NCBI GenBank assembly: GCA_965207025.1
Contig: OZ242258.1
Coordinates: forward strand, 3,782,001 to 3,846,000
Direction of reading: 5' to 3'
Length of the DNA: 64,000 nt
Source: Bin87 sp034423595
GTDB taxonomy: Bacteria > Chloroflexota > Dehalococcoidia > Lucifugimonadales > UBA3495
The notes beneath the pieces were generated by a model. It did no database searches, had not been told where the DNA came from, and saw nothing but the letters and a program-made list of their open reading frames with translations. Below are positions 25,081-34,375 of the stretch, piece by piece. Both the position numbers and the translations under genes were made by a program. The number at the start of each line of letters is the position of its first letter. Within the stretch, counting starts at the first letter, position 1.

Positions 25081-25456
25081 GGCGAACCTCGGCTTATCTG
25101 GCGTTGGGCGGGCCTGGCGTTGGGGTCCCGGTGGGCGGTGGGCTGGCTGGTTGGGGGGATTATACCAGCGCCGGCCAGGCGCCGGCAGGCTGGCGAAAAT
25201 GCCCGAACCTGCCGGGCGGCCGTCTTGCGGCGGGCGGCGAATTCGCGGATAATCGTTATTGCTGCTTCAAGAGCATTACTGCTTCAAGAAGACAATTTCA
25301 AGAAAACAATGGACGACGCCGGGCGAGGTCCCAGTTTTGGGCAACCTTGGGCAACCTTTACGGGACGCAGCCCCTGGCGGCGAGAAGGTGATTAGCGATG
25401 GTGGCCGAGCTCATGGCGAAGACCCTGAAGACCCTGGGGAAAGCAGGCAACGCTTC
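25081..25456. promoter_or_regulatory. intergenic region with TTCAAGA repeats and a short ORF
   Basis: Between the divergent Uma2 genes and the first giant gene. TTCAAGA occurs three times in an AT-richer patch (25266-25272, 25283-25289, 25297-25303). A short plus-strand ORF with AAGGTG upstream starts at 25398 (MVAELMAKTLKTLGKAGNAS) and runs into the poly-C tract. It is out of frame with the giant gene by one base. Confidence 0.35.
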
Positions 25457-25493
25457 ATACCTACCCCTTTCAGCCCCCCCCGACTTCCGGGGG
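25457..25493. repeat. solo IS-end relic plus poly-C tract and short hairpin
   Basis: ATACCTACCCCTTTCAG (25457-25473) is the reverse complement of CTGAAAGGGGTAGGTAT and differs at only two positions from the end of the IS4-type element at 43636-44969. It is followed by eight C (25474-25481) and GACTTCCGGGGG. The same order, IS end, poly-C, GACTTYCRGGGG, precedes the third giant gene at 44953-44991. Confidence 0.6.
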
Positions 25494-25497
25494 CGTC

Positions 25498-28400
25498 GTG
25501 CTGACCCGGCGGCGCGCCCTGTGGGCGCTGCCCCTGCTGCTGCTGGCCGTAATGATGGCGGCGGCGCTGTTCGCGCTGACCCCCGCGCAGCCGGCCGGCG
25601 CGCAGCAGGCGGCGCAGACCTTCGTCGCCAACACCGGCCAGGCGGACGGAGCCAGTGTATCTCTGGGCAATGATTACGCCCAGGCGTTCACGACCGGCAG
25701 CAACGCCGCGGGCTACAGCCTGACCAGCGTCGACGTGGAATTCGCCACTATCGCCAGCGCCTTCAGCTCTTCGTCCCTCACCGCCAGCATCCACGCCGAC
25801 TCCGGCGGGTCTCCGGGCAGCTCGCTGGGGACCCTGACCAACCCCGCCAGCTTTCCCGTCTCCAGTTCGGACCAGACGCTGACCTTCACGAGCACGGGCA
25901 TCGACCTTGCGGCGAACACCACGTACTTCGTGATGTTCGATATCAGCAGTGATGAGCCTTTCTCGAATATACGCGTCACGACTTCGGACGCCGAGGACAG
26001 CGGACAGTTGGCCGGCTGGAGCATCGGCGACGGCGCTTTGTTTAGAGCATTTTCATTTTCCTCAACAGCCGCATGGATCACCAGCGCGTCATCACTGAAA
26101 CTCAGCCTCGGCGGCGTCAGCAAGCCTTTCCTGGTGAGCAACTTCGGGCAGGCGGACGGCGGCACCGGCAACTTCGTCCAGCACGACCACGCGCAGGCGT
26201 TCACGACGGGCGCCAACGCCGGCGGGTACACCCTGACGGGCGTCGACTTCTCGTTTCCGCAAATCAACGACGGCGCGCTGGCGGGGAAGCTGACTGCCGA
26301 GATCAGAAGCGACAGCAGCGGAGCGCCGGGCGCGGTGGTCGCCACCCTGACCAAGCCCGGCACGATCGCCGCGGGCACGAACAGCTTCACGCACTCGGGC
26401 GTGGCGCTCGCGGCGAACACCACGTACTGGGTGGTGCTGGACGTCACCCTGGTCCTGCTTCCCGGCGCCAACACCATCCGGAACACCGCGTCGGACGCCG
26501 AGGACGCCGGCGGCGCGGACGGCTGGACCATCGCCGACGATGGCCACTACCGGACCTGGAACACCTCGGGCGCCTGGACCTCCTTCGGCCAGTCCCGCAA
26601 GATCACCATCCACGGCACGGCCGTCGAGACGGTCGAGACGGAGACCTTCGTCGCCAACACCGGCCAGGCGGACGGGGGCACCTCATTCCTGGGCAATGAC
26701 TTCCACCAGGCGTTCACCACCGGCGGCAGCAGCTTCGGCTACACCCTGCACAGCGTCGACGTGGAGTTCTCCACCATCGACAGCGCCTTCAGTTCCTCGG
26801 CGCTGACCGCCAGCATCCACGCCGCCTCCGGCGGGTCTCCGGGCAGCTCGCTGGGGACCCTGACCAACCCCGCCAGCTTCCCCGCCTCCACCTCGGACCA
26901 GACGCTGACCTTCACCAGCAGCGCGGGCATCGACCTTGAGGGGAGCGCCACCTACTTCCTGGTGATCGACATGGACGCCGGCCAGGGTTCTTCGAGGGTA
27001 CGCCTGACGGGTTCGGACGCCGAGGACGGCGGGGGCCTGGCCGGCTGGAGCATCGCCGACGGCGCTGGGACGAGAACGGCTTCCTCGACGGGCGCGTGGA
27101 CCCCCAACGTATCGTCACTGAAGATCAGCCTCGACGGCGTCAGCAAGCCGGAGCCGCCGCGGGTGAGCATCCTTGGCGACGGCGCCGTCACCGAGGGCGT
27201 CAGCGCCAGCTTCACGCTGAGGGCGGTCCCGGCGCCCACGGCAGACCTGCCGGTGAGCGTCACGGTGACCACGACCGGCGACTTCGGGTACGGGACCCTG
27301 CCCACCAGCGTCACCATCCCGGCCACCGGGTCGGCGACGCTGGAGATCCCCACCACCGGCGACGACGTGGACGAAGCCCACGGCTCGGTGACGGTGACGC
27401 TGGTGGACGGGTCGGACTACGACCTGGCCACGTCGCTGGGGACGGCGACGGTCCGGGTGCGGGACGACGACCCGCCGCTGGTGAAGAACACCGGCCAGTC
27501 GAGCGGCCTGGTGCAGGGCCTGCACGTGGACCTGGCGCAGGGTTTCGACACCGGCGGCAACCCCTCGGGGTACACCCTGACCAGCGTGGACGTGGCCTTC
27601 AACCGGTCCACCGAGGACTTCGGCTCCAAGCTGACGGTCACCGTCCACAAAGGCGCCAACGGGGCTCCCGGCACGGTCGTGGGGACCCTGGCCAATCCCG
27701 CCTTCGTGAACCGGCAGGCCGGCACGTACAGCTTCACGCACCCGGGCGTCGCGCTCGAGGCGGACACCCGCTACTGGGTCGTGCTGGACGCAGCCGGACT
27801 CACGGAAGGCAACAGCCAGGTGAAGTTCACGCAGAGCAACTCCGAGGACGCGGGCGCGGCGCCCGGCTGGAGCATCAACAACGACGCTCGCATCCGCGCG
27901 CAGGGGGGCGGCAACTGGATCGTCCTGGTCGGCGGCTCCACTCTGTCCATGGGCGTCAACGGCCGGCTGCTGCCCCACGCGGACGGCTCCTACACCGTGC
28001 CCCTGGACTGGCCGCTGAAGCCGCTCGGTCTGGGCGCGGGCGAGACGTTCCGGCTGCTGTTCATGACCGAAGACCACCGCGACGCCACCGCCGCCGACAT
28101 CGGCGTCTACGACGCCCACGTGCGGGAGGCGGCCCGCGACGGTCACGCCGCCGTCCGGCGCTACGCCGACCACTTCCGGGTGGTGGGCTCCACCGCCGCG
28201 GTGGACGCCCGGGACCACACCCGGACCAACCCCAACGACGCCGGGCACACGGACGCGGAGGTCTGGTGGCTGAACGGCGAGCGGGTCGCGGCGAACAACG
28301 CCGGCTTCTGGTCCGACACCTGGGAGAACTGGGCGATGGCGGACCGGCGCTTCGAGAGCGGCGAGAGGAGCACCTCGAACGACTGGCCGTGGACCGGCAC

Positions 28401-31400
28401 CAGGACCGACGGTGCGAAGGAGGCGAACCCTCTGGGCGCCAGCAACGCCCGGCGCGGACGGTTCTCGACCACCGACGCGGACACCGGCCCCATCAGCTAC
28501 AACACCGTCGCCAGCACCCAGGACCACGCCTTCTACGGCATCTCGCCCCTGTTCCGGGTGGAGCCCACGCCGGTGAACGCGCCGCCCGGTGAGCCGGCGG
28601 TGATGAGCAACCTGGGCCAGGCGGACGGCGCGGCGTTGGATGTGACGACTGCCAGCACCGTACGTGACCGCGCGCAGTCGTTCACGACGGGCAGGAACGG
28701 CGGCCACTACCGCCTGAACAGCGTCGACGTCGAGTTTGCCGAGATCGGCGACGCCGACGCCGCCCGCGATCTGAGGGTACAGATCTGGGCCGGCTCCGGC
28801 GGCTCGCCGGGCAGTACCGCCGCCGACGTCCTGGCCGACCTGGCGCGCCCCTCCATGCCGGTGGGCAGCGCCGACCGGACCTTCACCTTCACCTACCAGG
28901 GCGGCGACGGTTCGGGGCTGCGGCTGGAGCCGGACACCACCTACTGGGTGTACGTATACGACGCGTCCGTGCAGCCCAACAGCAGGTACACCCTTCGCGC
29001 CACCGCGTCGAACTCCGAGCGCCGGCAGGGCCTGCGCCTGCCCGAAGGCTGGAGCATCGGCGACGGCCACAGTTCCTGGTCGCTCTACCCCAACCCCGCC
29101 GTCTCCTGGAGCACCCACTCCGAGGCGCTCAAGATCGGCCTGAACCTGGGGGCCGCCGACGCCTTCGTGCAGTTCCGGACCTGTGAGGGCACGATCTCGG
29201 GCAACGACTGCGACACGGGCTGGGTGATCGCCAACTACACCAGGCACGACCCGCCGCCGACGATCACGCTGACCGAGGGCGGCCCGGCGGTGACCTACCA
29301 GTGGCAGGCGGTGGACCCCCACGAGCGCCGGCACTTCTACGTCGCCAGCCAGGTGGGTGAGCCGCTCAGCCACCACGGCGGCTACATCGGGCCGGGCAAA
29401 CCGGACCGGGACCGGCTGATGTGCCACACCGGGAGTAGAAGCCCCTACAACCTGGGCGACCCCATCGTCGAAGGGCTTGGCCGGGATGGGATTCATTTCG
29501 GCTACGGGAGCACCGCCGGCCCGCTGCTGGACCGCCACGACGGCTGCCCCTTCTCGTCGCAGTCCGTCTACGAGAGCGACGCCAACAAGTGGCGTCCGGT
29601 GAGCCTCGCCGCCGGCCAGGACAGCGACGCCTTCGACCACGGGACGTTCCTGATCCACCGGCCCCACGCCGTCGGCCACAACTTCTATGAAAATGGCGTG
29701 CTGTACCAGGTGGGAGGCTTCGACTACCCCGAGGTGCGGGTGCCGCTCATCATCAGGGACGACGACCAGTGGGAGCAGACCCTGGAGTTCTCCATCGACG
29801 ACGGGACCACCTGGACGTCCATCGAGGACGGCGGGCTCAATCTGGCCTTCCCGGCCTCGCTGAACACGGGGCGCAAGGCGCACTACTTCTGGGTGCGGAC
29901 GAAGAACGACCCGCCGGCGGACCAGGACAAGCGCTTCTCCATCAACGCCGACTTCGCCGAGGCGCTGCTGCGCAGCGGCACGTCGGAGTACTTCCGGTCC
30001 CACCGGGTCTGGTTCACCAGCCCCGCCGCCTCGCACCTGCACACCTTCAGAACTGACTCTGCCGTCAGCGCCGGCTCGGTCACGGTCAGCCGCACGCCGG
30101 TCCAGGTCGACATCCACGTCGGCGCCAACGTGGTCGGCAACGTGACCTTCCAGGTCGAGGGCTACAAGCTGTACGAGCGCAGCGACAACCAGATCTCGAC
30201 GGAGACGCCGCCGAAGACGGTGCGCACCGACAGCTTCAGCTTCCACCGCACGCTGGGCTCCTGCGTGGGCTGCCAGCGGCTGCTGGGCGACCTGCCGGAC
30301 CCGGTGGTGGAGCGCGTGGGCGATTTGACCTACGCCAACCTGTCGGACACGGGCATCGACCTCAGCTGGCCGCGGGTGGTCGGCGCCGAGGGCTACGAGG
30401 TGCGCTACTGGTCCACCACGTCGCCCTTCCCCGGCGTCCCGGCCGACGAGGCCTGGTTCGGGGCCGAGCCCAACGACCCGGCCTGGAACATCCGCCACCT
30501 GGAGCCGGACACCGAGTACCGGGCGGTGGTCTACTACGCCGACCACGGCGCGACGCAGCTGAGCACCGCCAGCCCGGTGATCCGCTTCACCACGCTGTCG
30601 GCGGGCTCGCCGGTGGAGGCGGAGCCCGCGTCGGTGATCGTGGAGCGGGTGCCCGAGGTGTCGATCAGCGCCGCCGGCGGGACGATCACCGAGGGCGAGG
30701 ACGCGGTCTACACGGTCACCGTGAACCCCGCGCCCGACGCGCCGCTGGACGTCAGGGTGGGCGTGGCCGGCCCCGGCTCCGTGGTCGCCGCCCAGCACCT
30801 GGGCGAGCGCACGGTCAACGTGCCCACCGGCGGCAGCGTCTCGTTCACCATACCCACCGTCGACGACACCGGTTGGGGCTCCAACGGGATGCTCGGCGCG
30901 ACGGTGCGGTTCGGCGAGGGCTACCGGCTGAACAGGTTCAGGAGCTACGCCTCGGTCTATATCGCCAACAACGACCTGCCGCCGCCGCCGCCGGTGCAGC
31001 TCAAGCGCGTCTCCGACACCACGGCGACCGTCGCCTGGAAGCCCCAGGGGGACGGCGCGTCCTACCTGGTCGTCTGGCACGAGAGCTTCACGGGCGTCCC
31101 GGTCCTGACGGAAGTCACGACCACCGCCACCGAGCACCAGCTCACCGGCCTTAATCCGCAGTCGCACTACGTGGTCTCCGTCCTTCACGGGACGAACCAG
31201 CTGGACCAGATCACCGTGCGGACCCTGGCCGCCGGCGCGACGCCCAAGACCTTCACGGTGGACTTCGAGACGCCCGCGCCCAACACGTCCGTGCCGGTGA
31301 TCAGCGTGACCGCCGACGGCAACGTGACCGAGGGCGGGGACGCGACCTTCACGGTCAGCGCCAACCCGGCGCCGGCGGCGGACCTGGACGTGAGCGTCAC

Positions 31401-32856
31401 GGTGTCGCAGAGCGACGACTCCGGGATATCCATAGAACATCGGACGGTGACCATCCCGACGGCGGGCTACGCCACGCTGACGGTGGCCACCACCAACGAC
31501 GAGGTGGACGAGCCCGACGGATCGGTCACGGTCACCGTCGACGCCAGCGCCAGCCTCGACTACCGGGTGTCCTCGTCCCAGGGGACGGCCGTCGTGGTCG
31601 TGTCCGACGACGACGGCGGCTACACGGTCAACCAGGGAACGATCGCCAGGGTCAAGGAGCTGGCGTCGCAGACGCAGCACGGCGCGGCCCACGTGAACCG
31701 CTGGAACCGGGTGCTGCTGGCCTTCGGCGAGCACGACGGCACCGGCGTCACCGGCGGCCCGATGACGGCGGCCGAGGCCCAGGACATGGCCGACAATCAC
31801 AGCAGCCCCGTCTGGGACCTGGTGGTCGTCGAGCTGACCGCCCTGGAGGCGGCCGTGGCGCAGACGCCGCCGCCCACGCCCGAGGTGAGCGTCACCGCGG
31901 GCGGCGGGGTGACCGAGGGCGGCGACGCCGTCTTCACGGTGACGGCCAGCCCGGCGCCTACGGCCAACCTGGACGTGAGCGTCACGGTGTCCCAGAGCGG
32001 CGACTACGGCGCCGCCACGGGCCAGCGGACGGTGACCGTCCCCACCACGGGCAGCGCCACCCTCACCGTCGGCACCACGGACGACAGCACGGACGAGACC
32101 GACGGCTCGGTCACGGCCACGGTGAACGCGGGCAGCGGCTACACGGTGTCCTCGACCCAGGGCGCGGCCACGGTGGCCGTGTCCGACGACGACGCCGCCC
32201 CCACGCCGGTGGTGAGCGTCAGCGGAGGCAGCGGCATCACCGAGGGCGGGGACGCCACCTTCACCGTCAGCGCAAACCCCGCCCCCGCCGCCAACCTGGA
32301 CGTGAGCGTCACGGTGTCCCAGAGCGGCGACTACGGCGCCGCCACGGGCCAGCGCACGGTGACCGTCCCCACCTCGGGCAGCGCCACCTTCACCGTCGGC
32401 ACCACCGACGACAGCACGGACGAGACCGACGGGTCGGTCACCGCCACGGTGAACGCCGGCAGCGGCTACACGGTGTCCTCGACCCAGGGCGCGGCCACGG
32501 TCGGCGTCGCCGACGACGACGATCCGGTCGTTGGCCCAGGACATGGCGGACCGGCACAGCAGCCCGGTGTGGGACGAGGTGGTTGCCGAGCTGACGGCCC
32601 TGGCGGCGGCGTCAGCGCAGACGCCGCCGCCGCCGCCCACGCCCGAGGTGAGCATTTCCGCGGGCAGCGGGGTGACCGAGGGCGGCGACGCCACCTTCAC
32701 GGTGACGGCCAGCCCGGCCCCGGCGTCCAACCTGGCGGTGAGCGTGACGGTGTCCCAGAGCGGCGACTACGGCGCGGCCACTGGCCAGCGCACGGTGACG
32801 ATTCCCACCACGGGCAGCGTCACCCTCACCGTGGGCACCACGGACGATACTACTGA
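25498..32856 (+). CDS. giant secreted Calx-beta/FN3 surface protein, frameshifted
   Basis: A GTG start at 25498 gives a signal peptide (LTRRRALWALPLLLLAVMMA, cleaved after PAGAQ). Then come three repeated ~165-residue modules with NTGQADG ... AFTTGxNxxGYxLTSVDVEF (about 40-205, 211-375, 382-548; choice-of-anchor-like), a Calx-beta-like unit (551-660), a fourth module (661-822), a 'LGAGETFRLLFMTEDHRD' module (831-1022) shared with the third giant gene, a fifth module, an unrecognised segment, FN3-like units (about 1602-1702, 1830-1915) and further Calx-beta units. Around base 32525 the frame breaks: the natural continuation is in the ORF 32531-33964. The last ~110 codons here are out-of-frame sequence. 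It probably works at the cell surface in adhesion or as a scaffold; no catalytic domain is seen. Confidence 0.8.
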   Translation: MLTRRRALWALPLLLLAVMMAAALFALTPAQPAGAQQAAQTFVANTGQADGASVSLGNDYAQAFTTGSNAAGYSLTSVDVEFATIASAFSSSSLTASIHADSGGSPGSSLGTLTNPASFPVSSSDQTLTFTSTGIDLAANTTYFVMFDISSDEPFSNIRVTTSDAEDSGQLAGWSIGDGALFRAFSFSSTAAWITSASSLKLSLGGVSKPFLVSNFGQADGGTGNFVQHDHAQAFTTGANAGGYTLTGVDFSFPQINDGALAGKLTAEIRSDSSGAPGAVVATLTKPGTIAAGTNSFTHSGVALAANTTYWVVLDVTLVLLPGANTIRNTASDAEDAGGADGWTIADDGHYRTWNTSGAWTSFGQSRKITIHGTAVETVETETFVANTGQADGGTSFLGNDFHQAFTTGGSSFGYTLHSVDVEFSTIDSAFSSSALTASIHAASGGSPGSSLGTLTNPASFPASTSDQTLTFTSSAGIDLEGSATYFLVIDMDAGQGSSRVRLTGSDAEDGGGLAGWSIADGAGTRTASSTGAWTPNVSSLKISLDGVSKPEPPRVSILGDGAVTEGVSASFTLRAVPAPTADLPVSVTVTTTGDFGYGTLPTSVTIPATGSATLEIPTTGDDVDEAHGSVTVTLVDGSDYDLATSLGTATVRVRDDDPPLVKNTGQSSGLVQGLHVDLAQGFDTGGNPSGYTLTSVDVAFNRSTEDFGSKLTVTVHKGANGAPGTVVGTLANPAFVNRQAGTYSFTHPGVALEADTRYWVVLDAAGLTEGNSQVKFTQSNSEDAGAAPGWSINNDARIRAQGGGNWIVLVGGSTLSMGVNGRLLPHADGSYTVPLDWPLKPLGLGAGETFRLLFMTEDHRDATAADIGVYDAHVREAARDGHAAVRRYADHFRVVGSTAAVDARDHTRTNPNDAGHTDAEVWWLNGERVAANNAGFWSDTWENWAMADRRFESGERSTSNDWPWTGTRTDGAKEANPLGASNARRGRFSTTDADTGPISYNTVASTQDHAFYGISPLFRVEPTPVNAPPGEPAVMSNLGQADGAALDVTTASTVRDRAQSFTTGRNGGHYRLNSVDVEFAEIGDADAARDLRVQIWAGSGGSPGSTAADVLADLARPSMPVGSADRTFTFTYQGGDGSGLRLEPDTTYWVYVYDASVQPNSRYTLRATASNSERRQGLRLPEGWSIGDGHSSWSLYPNPAVSWSTHSEALKIGLNLGAADAFVQFRTCEGTISGNDCDTGWVIANYTRHDPPPTITLTEGGPAVTYQWQAVDPHERRHFYVASQVGEPLSHHGGYIGPGKPDRDRLMCHTGSRSPYNLGDPIVEGLGRDGIHFGYGSTAGPLLDRHDGCPFSSQSVYESDANKWRPVSLAAGQDSDAFDHGTFLIHRPHAVGHNFYENGVLYQVGGFDYPEVRVPLIIRDDDQWEQTLEFSIDDGTTWTSIEDGGLNLAFPASLNTGRKAHYFWVRTKNDPPADQDKRFSINADFAEALLRSGTSEYFRSHRVWFTSPAASHLHTFRTDSAVSAGSVTVSRTPVQVDIHVGANVVGNVTFQVEGYKLYERSDNQISTETPPKTVRTDSFSFHRTLGSCVGCQRLLGDLPDPVVERVGDLTYANLSDTGIDLSWPRVVGAEGYEVRYWSTTSPFPGVPADEAWFGAEPNDPAWNIRHLEPDTEYRAVVYYADHGATQLSTASPVIRFTTLSAGSPVEAEPASVIVERVPEVSISAAGGTITEGEDAVYTVTVNPAPDAPLDVRVGVAGPGSVVAAQHLGERTVNVPTGGSVSFTIPTVDDTGWGSNGMLGATVRFGEGYRLNRFRSYASVYIANNDLPPPPPVQLKRVSDTTATVAWKPQGDGASYLVVWHESFTGVPVLTEVTTTATEHQLTGLNPQSHYVVSVLHGTNQLDQITVRTLAAGATPKTFTVDFETPAPNTSVPVISVTADGNVTEGGDATFTVSANPAPAADLDVSVTVSQSDDSGISIEHRTVTIPTAGYATLTVATTNDEVDEPDGSVTVTVDASASLDYRVSSSQGTAVVVVSDDDGGYTVNQGTIARVKELASQTQHGAAHVNRWNRVLLAFGEHDGTGVTGGPMTAAEAQDMADNHSSPVWDLVVVELTALEAAVAQTPPPTPEVSVTAGGGVTEGGDAVFTVTASPAPTANLDVSVTVSQSGDYGAATGQRTVTVPTTGSATLTVGTTDDSTDETDGSVTATVNAGSGYTVSSTQGAATVAVSDDDAAPTPVVSVSGGSGITEGGDATFTVSANPAPAANLDVSVTVSQSGDYGAATGQRTVTVPTSGSATFTVGTTDDSTDETDGSVTATVNAGSGYTVSSTQGAATVGVADDDDPVVGPGHGGPAQQPGVGRGGCRADGPGGGVSADAAAAAHARGEHFRGQRGDRGRRRHLHGDGQPGPGVQPGGERDGVPERRLRRGHWPAHGDDSHHGQRHPHRGHHGRYY

Positions 32857-33610
32857 CGAGACCGACGGGTCGGTCACGGCCACGGTGAACGCCGGCAGCG
32901 GCTACACGGTGTCCTCGTCCCAGGGGGCGGCCACCGTGGCCGTGTCCGACGACGACGACGCCCCCCAGCCGGTGGTGAGCGTCAGCGCCGGCAGCGGGGT
33001 GACCGAGGGCGGCGACGCCGTCTTCACGGTGACCGCCAGCCCGGCTCCTTCGTCCGACCTGGCGGTGAGCGTCACGGTTTCCCAGAGCGGCGACTACGGC
33101 GCCACCACGGGCCAGCGCACGGTGACCGTTCCCACTTCGGGCAGCGCCACCCTCACCGTGGGCACCACCGACGACGACGCCGACGAGACCGACGGGTCGG
33201 TCACCGCCACGGTGAACGCGGGCAGCGGCTACACCGTGTCCTCGACCCAGGGGGCGGCCACGGTGGCCGTGTCCGACGACGACGCCGCCGCGCCGGAGGT
33301 GAGCATTACCGGCGGCAGCGGGGTGACCGAGGGCGGGGACGCCGTCTTCACGGTGACCGCCAGCCCGGCCCCGGCGTCCAACCTGGCGGTGAGCGTAACG
33401 GTCTCCCAGAGCGGCGACTACGGCGCCACCACGGGAAAGCGGACGGTGACCGTCCCCACCACGGGCAGCGTCACCCTCACCGTGGGCACCACCGACGACG
33501 ACGCCGACGAGACCGACGGGTCGGTCACGGCCACGGTGAACGCGGGCAGCGGCTACACCGTGTCCTCGACCCAGGGGGCGGCCACGGTGGCCGTGTCCGA
33601 CGACGACGCC
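31880..33610 (+). repeat. five near-identical ~328-bp Calx-beta coding repeats
   Basis: Units each encode VTEGGDAxFTVTASPAP through TVSSxQGAATVAVSDDD. The ACCGAGGGCGG start points lie at about 31912, 32238, 32671, 33000 and 33327, so the period is about 327 bp except for one gap with ~105 extra bases. High DNA identity makes the array prone to slippage or misassembly. Confidence 0.8.
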
Positions 33611-33964
33611 GCCGCGCCGGAGGCTGAGATCACCGTCACCGTGGAGGACGCCTCGGCGGTGGAGGGCGACGTGCTGGAGTTCCGGGTGGTGCTGTCGGCG
33701 GCGTCCACCGAGGAGATCCGGGTGCGGTGGTACACCGCGCCGGCCTACCACCTGCTGGACGACCGGGCGCACCGGTCCGACTACCAGACGACGGAGGGAG
33801 AGCTGGTGTTTGTGCCGGGAGTGACGGAGTTGACGGGGGAGGTGTGGCTGGAGCAGGACGAGGATGAGGAGCCGGACGAGTACTTCGCGGTGGAGGCGTA
33901 CCTGCCCGGGAGCCTCGTCTCGCCCGACGCGGTGGGAACCATGACCATCGTGGACGACGACTAG
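32531..33964 (+). pseudogene. frameshifted 3' part of the first giant gene
   Basis: This frame begins with AQDMADRHSSPVWDEVVAEL, matching the linker AQDMADNHSSPVWDLVVVEL found at about 31780 inside the main gene, then has three Calx-beta repeats and a different final Calx-beta unit (ITVTVEDASAVEGDVLEFRV to MTIVDDD) that looks like the authentic C-terminus. It has no signal peptide and no ribosome site of its own. About 170 bp of the linker seen upstream are missing at the junction, which explains the frame change. Restoring the frame would give one protein of about 2820 residues. Confidence 0.7.
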
Positions 33965-33987
33965 CCCGGCCCGGCCGGACTGCCAGC

Positions 33988-34039
33988 GCAGAACAGGGCA
34001 AGGGGGCCGGCGGCGACGCTGCCGGCCCCCTTGTTCTGC
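33988..34039 (+). terminator. strong hairpin terminator after first giant gene
   Basis: A perfect 13-bp stem, CAAGGGGGCCGGC (33999-34011) with GCCGGCCCCCTTG (34021-34033), is extended by GCAGAA/TTCTGC outside it. It starts 24 bases after the stop codon. The T-run is short, but stem strength and position support a terminator. Confidence 0.65.
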
Positions 34040-34269
34040 ACCACGCGCGGAACGCAGCCTGGGGACCTCGCGGTCCAACGTCCCCCATGCGGCGGCGGCA
34101 CGGGAACGGCAATGTCCTTCCTGGCCGGCGGGACCGGCAAGAGGGAGCCATCCAGGTTGAAGTGAATGGTCCGCCCTCAGTCGGCGAAATCCGATCCTGA
34201 GAGGATGGACGTATCAGCTGCGCGAGGCTGTGCGGAGACCCCTTTCGGCACTCGTCGGCAAACGGAGCG

Positions 34270-34314
34270 TTCCGGCCAGCGACGTTTTCATTGCTGGCCG
34301 GAAACGTTTATAAT
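34270..34314 (+). promoter_or_regulatory. promoter with perfect inverted repeat around the -35
   Basis: A perfect TATAAT (34309-34314) lies 18 bp after TTTTCA (34285-34290). The -35 is enclosed by an 11-bp perfect inverted repeat, TTCCGGCCAGC (34270-34280) and GCTGGCCGGAA (34293-34303). The start codon of the second giant gene is 62 bases downstream. The geometry suggests a repressor-controlled promoter. Confidence 0.6.
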
Positions 34315-34375
34315 GGGCAACGTGCAAGAATGCGGACCAGAGTGATATAGGACGGAGCAATAAAAGGTGGTAGCA

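Noticed and set aside
27115..32730. Very long minus-strand ORF (over 1800 codons) under the first giant gene
   Set aside because: It is the antisense of GC-rich Calx-beta repeats; its His/Arg/Gly/Asp-rich composition has no domain, and the plus strand has signal peptide, repeats and a terminator.
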